A stretch of 5,281 nucleotides of DNA from Xanthobacteraceae bacterium (GTDB taxonomy: Bacteria > Pseudomonadota > Alphaproteobacteria > Rhizobiales > Xanthobacteraceae): the NCBI GenBank assembly GCA_030043175.1, contig JASHYD010001088.1, positions 1 to 5,281 of the forward strand, written 5' to 3'. Positions 1 to 5,164 of the stretch are shown here, one piece after another. Under the pieces are notes generated by a model. That model worked only from the letters and a program-made list of their open reading frames with translations. It had not been told where the DNA came from and made no database searches. Numbering within the stretch: position 1 is the first letter of the stretch; each line of letters starts with the position of its first letter. Both the position numbers and the translations under genes were made by a program.

Positions 1-75
1 TGGTGAAACTCTGTCGTCTTCCCGAAATTTGATGGCGAAAACGGAGCGCCCCTGTAGCATGGAGCTGCCATACCG

Positions 76-345
76 ATGAGCATCTCTTCGGAAAAGCTGG
101 CCGAGTTGCGTGCAAAGCGACTCGAAATGCTGCAAGGCGCCGTGGCCCGCATGGCCGGCGTCGGCGTCACCCTGAAGAACTATTCTAGCCTTTCTCGCCC
201 TGTTTCCGATACTTACTTTTGCGCTTATGGACGCGCAGTATTTGCGAGTCGAGCGGCGCTTCCGCGTGTTATTCGATCGGGCGCGGTTGAGCCTGAGCAC
301 GGTATTTGATGTTGCACTGCAGCCTCGGCAAGGCGCCGCTTTCGA
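76..345 (+). pseudogene. Frameshifted remnant of a small rhizobial-type membrane protein
   Basis: The first frame, from ATG 76, gives a charged amphipathic N-terminus (SSEKLAELRAKRLEMLQG, then ARMAGVGVTLKNY) that stops resembling a protein near position 183. From about 182 the next frame (+1) takes over with a hydrophobic helix (ILAFLALFPILTFALM) followed by DAQYLRVERRFRVLFDRAR, readable to about 290-345. From memory, small Hyphomicrobiales membrane proteins have this order: basic N-terminus, LKNY-like motif, two helices, then a DAQYLR-ERRFR-LFD stretch. The first helix appears to be missing, so an internal deletion that also shifts frame near 182 is the simplest reading. Beyond about 300 the match fades and no second half is seen. 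A GGA/GGAG at 61-64 lies 11-12 bases before the ATG, a weak ribosome site. Function of the family is unknown to me. The break is seen directly; the family link is recollection. Confidence 0.6.
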
Positions 346-420
346 TGGACTCTCACTTGGTAAACGTGGCGCGCGCCAAGGTGCTCGGCATCGACCCGGG
401 CAAGCATCTATTGGGATTTC

Positions 421-717
421 TCAGGTGGTGGTTTGCGATCGGCAGAATAATGCAAGAGCGTTTTTGCGTGGTTTGCAGTCGTCGTCGGGAAGGAGTCCCG
501 CTTCGATATAAGAAATCAACTTTCCATCAGGAGGGCCCGACCGGAAGGCACTAACTACCAATAGGCGTTTGTTCTCCCTAACGAATTTCTCACCATCAGC
601 CTGTGACTGAATATGAGCCGTCCAAAGCGCAGAACCAGCCGTTACGAGTGTGATGCAAAATGTCGTTAAGGAAGCCACTGTGGCGGCGAGCGCCGTCGGA
701 TTGTTCTTGGGTGACAT
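421..717 (-). CDS. Possible single-pass membrane protein, 98 residues, unknown function
   Basis: ATG at 717 gives 98 residues. Residues 9-31 (ALAATVASLTTFCITLVTAG and following) form one hydrophobic segment. The rest is a soluble-looking tail with mixed charge (QADGEKFVRENKR), a short strand-like LLVVSAF, and two cysteines at 81 and 92. With a short, positively charged N-terminus it would be a signal anchor with the tail outside the cytoplasm. The amino-acid mix and moderate GC at third positions (by eye) look coding, unlike the opposite-strand frames. The ribosome site is poor: AGGG lies only 2 bases before the ATG. A GTG at 801 would extend the frame by 28 residues of basic, non-protein-like sequence, so I prefer 717. 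It sits downstream of, and in the same direction as, the broken hflC start, in the place where the body of hflC would be expected, but it has no hflC similarity. I do not recognise the family. Confidence 0.45.
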   Translation of the reverse strand: MSPKNNPTALAATVASLTTFCITLVTAGSALWTAHIQSQADGEKFVRENKRLLVVSAFRSGPPDGKLISYIEAGLLPDDDCKPRKNALALFCRSQTTT

Positions 718-861
718 AACCCTGTGCAGGAGGCCAGCCAAGGTGGCGGCTTTACCGTGTCGGTGTAATCCCAAGCGCCGACAATCGAGACCGCGGTGCA
801 CCTCGACTGTCGCCTACCACTGGCTCACGCCCAGCTTGGATATGTCTTGCTTTGGGAATCG

Positions 862-902
862 CACCAAGGCGGCGATCACGATGACGCCGATAGGGCCCTC
901 AT
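862..902 (-). pseudogene. hflC: N-terminal stub of hflC, frameshifted and truncated
   Basis: The ATG at 902-900 overlaps the hflK stop as ATGA, the usual coupled hflK-hflC junction, and has a strong Shine-Dalgarno (GGGAGGAGG, 6 bases before the ATG). In the ATG frame only 8 codons follow before a TGA. One base out, the sequence reads GPIGVIVIAALV, which fits the hydrophobic membrane anchor that opens HflC proteins. Adding a single G within the GGG run after ATGAG would restore a continuous MRGPIGVIVIAALV. After position 862 similarity ends (next residues RFPKQDISKLG, then a stop) and no SPFH domain follows anywhere downstream. HflC is normally about 300 residues and partners HflK, so this is a non-functional stub. 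The frameshift is seen directly; the identity rests on position, the overlap and the anchor motif. Confidence 0.7.
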
Positions 903-2044
903 CGGTTGCCTCCTCCCGGCGGCGACTGCGGTGCCTGGGCCTGCGGCCGGTTTCGCAATTCAGGCAGCGGCAGATACGGCACGACACCAGTTCCGCCCTG
1001 CCCGGAGGAATCCAGGATAATCTTGTCGGTGCCGCCGAAAAGACGTTCCATCGTCTCGAGGTAGAGCCGTTGGCGCGTCACCTCCGGGGCCTTCTTGTAC
1101 TCCTCGTAGATCTTGTTGAACCGCGCCGTCTGGCCAATGGCCTCGGCGACTGTCTGCTCGCGATAGGCCTCGGCTGCCTGCTCGATCTGTGCGGCGCGAC
1201 CCCGAGCCTCCGGGACCACCCGCGCGGCGTAGGTGCGCGCTTCATTCTGTGCCCGCTCCTGATCGGCCTGGGCCGCCTGGACGTCGCGGAACGCATCGAT
1301 GACCTGCGTTGGCGCCTCAACCTTCAACAACTGCACCTGGGTGACCGTTACGCCGGCTTTATATTGGTCCAGCGTCTTCTGGACGAGGTCGTGTACCTCG
1401 CTTTCGATTCGTTGGCGCCCGCCGGTGAGAATCGGCTCCAGTTCGGAGCGGCCGATCACCTCGCGCATCGCGCTTTCGGCCACCGCCTTCACGGTGCCTT
1501 CTGGGTTCTGCAATTTGAAGCGAAAGTCGGACGCACCCGTCGCGCCTGCAGCAACCACCCAAAATACCGTGAAGTCGACATCGACAATGTTCTCGTCACC
1601 GGTGAGCATCAAGCTCTCTTCCGGCACATCGCGCGTCTGGGTGCCGCGACGGACGTCCTCGACGAACCGCACGCCGATCTGGATCGGGGTAACCCGGGTA
1701 ACCTTGGGGATCTCCACCGATTCGATCGGGTAGGGCCAGTGGTAACTGAGCCCGGGATCAACCTTGCGGTCAAACTTGCCGAATCGCATGACCAGGCCGA
1801 GTTCGTCGGGTGCGACCTGGAAAACTCCGGAAGCGAGCCACAAGGCGATGGCAATCAGCGTGATAACCACAGCCCCGGTGCCGCCAAGCCCGCCGCCCAG
1901 CAGCACATTGTGCAATTTATCCTGCCCGCGCCGCAGCAGTTCTTCCAGGTCGGGGGGCGATGAACCCGGCGGCCGGGAACCCGATCCCCATGGCCCCTTC
2001 GGGCCCGACCCCGGGGGGCCGCCGCCCTGATTACTCCACGGCAT
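899..2044 (-). CDS. hflK: HflK, SPFH-domain subunit of the HflKC complex that regulates FtsH
   Basis: The 381-residue product begins with a Gly/Pro-rich cytoplasmic tail (MPWSNQGGGPPGSGPKGPWG, residues 1-30), then DLEELLRRGQDKL, a transmembrane helix at about 57-73, and an SPFH/Band-7 (prohibitin-like) domain from about 74 to 255. Diagnostic motifs are LGLVMRFGK (82-90), PGLSYHWPYPIE (97-108) and LTGDENIVDVDFTVFW (147-162). A Glu/Ala/Arg-rich helical segment (about 250-330) follows, with a Gly/Pro/Gln-rich tail to GGGNR. In known bacteria HflK and HflC form a large periplasmic cage anchored in the inner membrane around FtsH and restrain its proteolysis. ATG 2044 is chosen because GGAGGT stands 6 bases upstream and MPWS is the usual HflK start; the frame stays open to a GTG at 2128 with no family similarity. 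Length and motifs look complete, with no internal break. Its partner hflC is only a stub, and folA upstream is truncated. Confidence 0.96.
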   Translation of the reverse strand: MPWSNQGGGPPGSGPKGPWGSGSRPPGSSPPDLEELLRRGQDKLHNVLLGGGLGGTGAVVITLIAIALWLASGVFQVAPDELGLVMRFGKFDRKVDPGLSYHWPYPIESVEIPKVTRVTPIQIGVRFVEDVRRGTQTRDVPEESLMLTGDENIVDVDFTVFWVVAAGATGASDFRFKLQNPEGTVKAVAESAMREVIGRSELEPILTGGRQRIESEVHDLVQKTLDQYKAGVTVTQVQLLKVEAPTQVIDAFRDVQAAQADQERAQNEARTYAARVVPEARGRAAQIEQAAEAYREQTVAEAIGQTARFNKIYEEYKKAPEVTRQRLYLETMERLFGGTDKIILDSSGQGGTGVVPYLPLPELRNRPQAQAPQSPPGGGNR

Positions 2045-2049
2045 CAATC

Positions 2050-2055
2050 GACCTC
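2050..2055 (-). promoter_or_regulatory. Ribosome binding site that sets the hflK start
   Basis: On the minus strand GGAGGT lies six bases before ATG 2044. This strong match to the anti-Shine-Dalgarno supports the MPWS start over the GTG at 2128, which overlaps the folA stop and would add 28 residues lacking HflK similarity. Confidence 0.8.
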
Positions 2056-2120
2056 CACATTTGGCCGGACCAAGAAATGCTCCGGTCGATCGGGAATTTT
2101 CGACCGGCCGCCCATGACCG

Positions 2121-2212
2121 TTACTCACAACGGCTTTCGTAGGTCAATGTGGTGAAGGGCGCTTCGTCATCTGGCCCAGCCGCGTATTCCTGCCGGGTAA
2201 CCTCGTGCCATG
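2121..2212 (-). pseudogene. folA: C-terminal stub of folA (dihydrofolate reductase)
   Basis: The last 29 codons of this frame read WHEVTRQEYAAGPDDEAPF, then TTLTYESRCE and a TAA at 2123-2121. This fits the C-terminus of bacterial DHFR, where the final beta-hairpin has the pattern W-E-V-x-R-E-x-x-x-GP-D-E-x-x-F-x-x-x-T-Y-E-R. DHFR reduces dihydrofolate to tetrahydrofolate with NADPH. Upstream of the Trp (2210) similarity vanishes in all three frames: the same frame runs on to 2375 with a Pro/Arg/Ser-rich sequence, and none of the DHFR core, such as the NADPH-binding glycine motif or the active-site acidic residue, is present. The fragment is about 30 of roughly 165 residues and cannot be active. 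It lies 76 bases before the hflK ATG, matching the folA-hflK order of alphaproteobacteria. The deletion or recombination joint is probably near 2212. Confidence 0.7.
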
Positions 2213-2313
2213 CGCCGAGGCCTACGTCGTGCTCCGGAGGGGCAGAGAGCCGGAGGGGCAGGGACCGAGGCCCGTCCGACCCGGGCCGGCGGTATCTCGC
2301 GGTACCCAAATAG

Positions 2314-2532
2314 AGGCCGGTCGGATGGAATAGGTGTAGGGCTCTGGCTGAGCAGCATGTGGAGGACGGGCGCAAGATCGTAGCGCGCCAACGCGGGCCT
2401 GTTTCCGCGCGTAAAGAAGCCGGACGCGATACGTCTTACGCCGAGGAATTGCTGGGCCAGTTTGAACGCACTCTCGCGATCTTCGAGGAAGACCACCATG
2501 CTATCCGAACCGAAATAGAAAAATCAAAATGA
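2314..2532 (+). pseudogene. Start-less remnant of a small charged helical protein
   Basis: Between an in-frame TAG at 2311 and a TGA at 2530 lie 72 codons. From about codon 11 they read as a convincing protein: ALAEQHVEDGRKIVARQRG, then SARKEAGRDTSYAEELLGQF, ERTLAIFEEDHHAIRTEIEK. The heptad-like spacing of hydrophobics and dense Glu/Arg suggest two amphipathic helices joined near GRDT. From memory, Hyphomicrobiales genomes hold many short proteins of this pattern (EQHV-x-GR-x-I-x-RQR, then DT-x-AE-LL-x-FE), of unknown function. No usable start is present: the only candidate is GTG 2359, inside the conserved part and without a Shine-Dalgarno, and the first residues (RPVGWNRCR) look unlike the family. 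I infer that the 5' end has been lost or shifted out of frame. A 110-codon frame on the opposite strand (2499-2167) is probably its shadow. The coding look is seen; the family is recollection. Confidence 0.6.
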
Positions 2533-2731
2533 GGGAGGGGGTAGACTGGCACCCGCACCCGCGCTTGCTGGTGGTCTTGCCGAAGGTCCTACGAGATTGT
2601 GACCGTCACGACCGATGATCTTGAGCCATGACTATGGGGCCGCCTGGCGGCCATCGTCGGTTGCGCCGCCGCGCAGAGGCGCTTACTGCACTCGTCCAGT
2701 GGTATCCTGCTCCGCAGGTAGATCCGCGCCA

Positions 2732-2920
2732 CTAGCGCTTCGTCCCTATCAGCCCTCGCTGGTATCTGTTCTCAAGAACAACCATCGCTATGCCGGCTAT
2801 TATCAGAAGGGTGGTCAACCACAGCTGACCGGCGAGGGCCGACCCGCAGAGAACGAGCACTAGCACCATCCCTACAAGTCCAATCCAGCGAGGAACGTCT
2901 GACTGGGGAACGTCTGACAT
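2732..2920 (-). CDS. Small two-helix membrane protein, 62 residues
   Basis: ATG 2920 gives 62 residues. AGGGAG stands nine bases before it, a good ribosome site; a TTG at 2944 would add eight residues with no such site. The N-terminus is polar and contains a short internal repeat (SDVPQSDVP). Two hydrophobic segments follow, about 12-31 (WIGLVGMVLVLVLCGSALAG) and 34-50 (WLTTLLIIAGIAMVVL), separated by a tight GQL turn, so it is a helical hairpin. The basic tail NRYQRGLIGTKR would sit in the cytoplasm by the positive-inside rule, with the N-terminus on the same side. The opposite strand has a competing 82-codon frame with unremarkable composition. Function is unknown; it has the general look of small inner-membrane proteins of uncharacterised families. 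It appears to be a single-gene unit, with no co-directional neighbour within 200 bases. Confidence 0.75.
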   Translation of the reverse strand: MSDVPQSDVPRWIGLVGMVLVLVLCGSALAGQLWLTTLLIIAGIAMVVLENRYQRGLIGTKR

Positions 2921-2944
2921 CGCGATAATCTCCCTTCGGCTCAA

Positions 2945-3437
2945 AGCCCGTTTGATCTTAAGTCGCCGGGTTTAGCGAAGTCCATAGCGCGCCCGTCCAT
3001 GCGCCCGGCGCTCGCCGGCACCCCACCCAACAGCACCGCAACCCATTTCGCCCGTCAGCGGCCACGGCTGCCGGAGGTCGAAGCTATTTAAGGATTAAGG
3101 GGGCGATCCCGCACTTGCTCGCCATTATCGAAGGTCGCCCTTACAGCGTGTTGCCGGCGCCCTAGGTTGAGCGCACCCGCCGGGGAGACGTCATTCACGG
3201 CGGCTCTCACCGAGCGCTGCGATCAGCCTAGTGCCAGAGGTATGAACTGGGCGGAGCCACCTGATTGGATCCGCATCAATAGACGCTGTAAGGCGCGTTG
3301 TCGGCGACAACAAGCCCCGTCGAAGGCAGCGCTGCCTGCGGGTTCCGCGATAAAGTGAGCAATGTCACACGCCCTTTAGGATTGGTCGGCTACGAGAGAA
3401 CTGGCGATCCCATCCTTGAGGACGATTTGACCGACGC
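2945..3437. other. Long non-coding or decayed stretch
   Basis: About 490 bases with no gene I can support. A TTG-started plus frame at 3167-3358 has basic, cysteine-containing, low-complexity translation and no ribosome site. A short plus-strand run ending at a TAG near 3165 (RIKGAIPHLLAIIEGRPYSV) looks protein-like but has no start and no recognisable relatives. An 11-base inverted repeat (CCTTACAGCGT at 3139-3149, its complement at 3283-3293) is present. The upstream part (2945-3000) would contain the promoter of the 62-residue membrane protein, but I see no clear -35/-10 pair. Confidence 0.5.
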
Positions 3438-3533
3438 ATGATGCTACAGAGAGTCGAGGTCTACTTCCACGCGGTGCTGTTCGCGTTGGCAGTTGCGATG
3501 GTCCTCTATACCTTGGTCGACAAGCTGCTGTAG
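3438..3533 (+). CDS. Single-helix membrane microprotein, 31 residues
   Basis: Two adjacent ATGs (3438 and 3441) open a frame of 31 residues ending at TAG 3531-3533. It begins MMLQRVEVYFH, continues with one hydrophobic helix (AVLFALAVAMVLYTLV, residues 12-27), and ends DKLL. The pattern of a short amphipathic start with Arg/Glu, one helix and a small charged end is typical of genuine bacterial membrane microproteins, which often bind and tune larger membrane complexes. Third codon positions are mostly G or C within the frame. The nearest purine-rich match, GAGGA at 3418-3422, is 15 bases from the first ATG, too far for a good ribosome site, so initiation is uncertain. I do not recognise a family. 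The role in the membrane is inferred only from the helix. Confidence 0.5.
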   Translation: MMLQRVEVYFHAVLFALAVAMVLYTLVDKLL

Positions 3534-3673
3534 TCGGCATTCGGCACGCCCGGATCGAATAAAAATGGGGGCTCACCCGGCGATGTAGGCTGTGCAGGGT
3601 AGTGTAGACCGCCGGCCTGGACGGGCCGCGGCTGGCGCGTCGTTCCGGTATGAGCAAGGCCGCGCAGCAAAAA

Positions 3674-3732
3674 GGGGCCGATTGAAATTGACTCACAGAT
3701 GAATCAATTCCAGGATGAATATTGCCGGCCCC
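3674..3732 (+). promoter_or_regulatory. Two-tier inverted repeat with a possible promoter before the exported-protein gene
   Basis: GGGGCCG (3674-3680) pairs with CGGCCCC (3726-3732), and inside it AATTG (3686-3690) pairs with CAATT (3705-3709). The sequence GATGAAT also occurs twice, 16 bases apart (3698 and 3714). TTGACT at 3688-3693 is a fair -35 element; 17 bases on, CAGGAT is only a weak -10. The block ends 12 bases before ATG 3745. It could be an operator, a 5'-UTR hairpin, or the end of a small decayed element. No U-run follows, so an intrinsic terminator is unlikely. Confidence 0.3.
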
Positions 3733-3744
3733 TGAGTAAACCCC

Positions 3745-3984
3745 ATGAAACCGATATTAACCGCCGCCACCCTGGTGGCAGGCATTGGTGCTGCTACAAC
3801 GAGCGCAAGCGCCCAGCACGAGATCGCGTCCGAAACAGCCCGCCGCGTTATCAACGGACTAATCCTTGGCGGGAAGGTTGGGCCAGACTTTTACACTCGT
3901 TCCGGCCAACATCGAATCAAGGGTGATGGCCGGCGCAGGCTCAAATCACGGCCCGCAGAAGACCCGGATATGCTCGGTTGCTGA
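3745..3984 (+). CDS. Short exported protein with a clear signal peptide; 3' half may be frameshifted
   Basis: ATG 3745 encodes a textbook Sec signal peptide: basic MK, a hydrophobic core (ILTAATLVAGIGAATT), then a signal-peptidase I site ASA before Gln24. The predicted mature part starts QHEIASETARRVINGLILGG and runs to residue 79. After about residue 42 the frame becomes Arg/Lys-rich and poorly protein-like (GQHRIKGDGRRRLKSRPAED). In the +1 frame from about 3866 the same DNA reads GQTFTLVPANIESRVMAG, with two cysteines further on (ICSVADPQ, LNCAVNP), ending at TAG 4046-4048. That composition fits a small secreted domain better, so a frameshift around 3860-3890 is plausible, giving an ancestral product of about 100 residues. 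No good Shine-Dalgarno precedes the ATG (only GAG at 3734-3736). Export to the periplasm is well supported; function is unknown. Confidence 0.5.
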   Translation: MKPILTAATLVAGIGAATTSASAQHEIASETARRVINGLILGGKVGPDFYTRSGQHRIKGDGRRRLKSRPAEDPDMLGC

Positions 3985-4433
3985 TCCACAACGCGGTGCC
4001 TCAACCGTGAGACTGAATTGCGCGGTCAATCCGGTCGCCTCCGCGTAGCCGGCGCTACAGCGCGCCGGGTGCTCCGCCAACCTCAGTTATTACCGCGCCC
4101 CGAACCTACCTGCATGGTAGGAGAACGCCTAAATGTCAGAGCCCGTCGTCTATTGCTCATTCTGGGCGCGCACCTGATGCTGAACCCTTGCCGCTGGAGC
4201 CCACGTCGGCGCCAAGTGCGCCGGTCCCGGCTTGTTGTCCCCTACATCGGCAGGTCGGACAGTCACTCGGTTGCACCGCGGCGTCGCCGAGCCACGCTCG
4301 CCCGTGCCTTAGTCCGAGTCGTTCGCTACCCCATGGCGACGCCGGCCGCAAGTTCGTAGGTGTTGGTCGCGCCGGCCCAGCATGGTCACGCCTCGACGTT
4401 GACGTGCGCGTTCCAGACGATTGTGATCACTGA
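3985..4433. other. Stretch with no confident gene
   Basis: About 450 bases where several frames stay open on both strands but none looks like a protein; this is expected by chance at this GC content. Positions 3985-4048 may be the 3' end of the exported-protein gene in a shifted frame. A good ribosome site (AGGAG at 4118-4122) precedes ATG 4133, but that frame ends after 14 codons. A neighbouring frame gives a short hydrophobic run (RRLLLILGAHLM) and another a Pro/Ala/Ser-rich run, which together could be the remains of an exported-protein gene with frameshifts. I see no RNA gene. Confidence 0.4.
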
Positions 4434-4565
4434 TTCCAGCCGATCGTTGACGCGCAAGTTTCCCCGGCCGACCGCCATGGAAAAGAGGTGGCCGAAACGG
4501 AAAATAAGGCTAAGAAGAAGCTGGTCTCCCGTAACAACGGAGACTCCAATGTGACGCGAGCCTGA
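4434..4565 (+). pseudogene. Possible start-less 3' fragment of a lysine-rich protein
   Basis: Between TGA 4431 and TGA 4563 an open frame of 43 codons reads FQPIVDAQVSPADRHGK, then EVAETENKAKKKLVSRNNGD and SNVTRA. Composition and codon choice look like the C-terminal tail of a real protein, more so than the two other plus frames here, which are Arg/Trp/Pro-rich. There is no ATG; GTG 4488 is the only common start codon before the Lys-rich part and lacks a ribosome site. It ends 45 bases before the DUF6481-like gene. It could equally be chance. I recognise no family. Confidence 0.25.
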
Positions 4566-4609
4566 TGGCGGGACCATTCCGCGCCCAGCCGCGATGAACC
4601 GGAGAATAA

Positions 4610-4999
4610 ATGAGCTTCCAAGACCCTGACCACCAACAGCGCCAGAGTGCCGCCGCCGCCGCCAAACAGGCGATGCTGCAAAAGTTTCGCGCCGCATCCG
4701 AAGACCCCGAAGTCGCCCGGCGGCACGCGGCCCGGGTGGCCATGAACGAGGCGCGTCTGGTCCGCGTGGCCGAGCGCGAAGCCGTCAAGCGGGCACGTGA
4801 GGCCGAATTGGCCGAACAGGCCGCGCGTGCCGCCGAGCTTGCCGCACAGGCTCAGCGCGAAGCCGAGGAGGCAGAGGCTCTCCTTGCCGCCCAAAGCGCC
4901 GAACGGGCGATTTTGCTGGAGGCCGAGCAAAAGGCCGCCCGGGATGCCCGCTACGCGGCCCGCAAAGCGGCAAAAAAAGAACGCCGCCGAGGCTATTGA
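4610..4999 (+). CDS. DUF6481-like Ala/Glu/Arg-rich helical protein, 129 residues
   Basis: ATG 4610 follows GGAG (4601-4604) by five bases and gives 129 residues. The N-terminus (MSFQDPDHQQRQSAAAAAKQ, then AMLQKFRA) and the segment DPEVARRHAARVAMNEAR are followed by a long Ala/Glu/Arg helix (about 45-115) and a basic tail ending in KAAKKERRRGY. The motif LEAEQKAARDARYAARKA near the end matches the small cytosolic proteins annotated DUF6481 in Bradyrhizobium and relatives, as I recall them. Function is not established; the sequence predicts a single long, highly charged helix or coiled coil without membrane segments or cysteines. It appears complete and monocistronic. The long open frames on the opposite strand (up to 206 codons) are shadows produced by its repetitive GC-rich codons. 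Confidence 0.8.
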   Translation: MSFQDPDHQQRQSAAAAAKQAMLQKFRAASEDPEVARRHAARVAMNEARLVRVAEREAVKRAREAELAEQAARAAELAAQAQREAEEAEALLAAQSAERAILLEAEQKAARDARYAARKAAKKERRRGY

Positions 5000-5030
5000 T
5001 AGTGCTGGAGCCGGGGCCGGTAAGAAGCCC

Positions 5031-5075
5031 CCTTTCCTCCCCCGCAAGCGACCCGCGAGCGGGGAGAGGTGAAGG
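5031..5075. repeat. GC-rich intergenic palindrome, REP-like
   Basis: The left arm CCTTTCCTCCCCCGC (5031-5045) is nearly complementary to the right arm GCGGGGAGAGGTGAAGG (5059-5075) around a 13-base centre. It lies 32 bases after the DUF6481-like stop. From memory, short palindromes with CTCCCC...GCGGGGAGAGG are scattered between genes in Bradyrhizobium/Rhodopseudomonas genomes. It can fold as a strong hairpin and may help end transcription or protect the mRNA 3' end, but no T-run follows, so it is not a classical intrinsic terminator. Confidence 0.5.
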
Positions 5076-5164
5076 CTGCGGCCAAATGCGATGCCCTGTC
5101 TGCGCTTTCGCCTTGCGCAGTAAGACCACGCGCCGCGAGCAGCAGCCGCTAGCGCAATCTTTAG

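Noticed and set aside
650..1963. 437-codon plus-strand frame opposite hflK
   Set aside because: It is the complement of the well-supported hflK and the hflC stub; its Arg/His/Leu-rich translation has no family features.
2167..2499. 110-codon minus-strand frame beginning MVVFLEDRESAFKL
   Set aside because: The start looks attractive, but it is the complement of the more protein-like plus frame 2314-2532, and its second half is Pro/Arg-rich and overlaps the folA stub in another frame.
2615..2863. 82-codon plus-strand frame
   Set aside because: Composition is unremarkable and it lies mostly opposite the 62-residue membrane protein, which has a good ribosome site and clear helices.
3376..3696. 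106-codon minus-strand frame
   Set aside because: Cys/Arg/Ser-rich with no helix pattern; it overlies the cleaner 31-residue plus-strand microprotein.
4157..4351. 64-codon minus frame and overlapping plus frames between 4018 and 4433
   Set aside because: All are open by chance at high GC: Arg, Pro, Ser and Cys rich, no ribosome site fitting a long frame, no recognisable motif.
4427..5047. 206-codon minus-strand frame opposite the DUF6481-like gene
   Set aside because: Shadow of a repetitive Ala/Glu/Arg coding region; the Gly/Leu/Phe-rich translation follows from complementing GCC/GAG-type codons, and it crosses two intergenic spaces.
5031..5075. Intrinsic terminator for the DUF6481-like gene
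   Set aside because: A strong hairpin is present, but no run of T follows on either strand, so it is described as a repeat instead.
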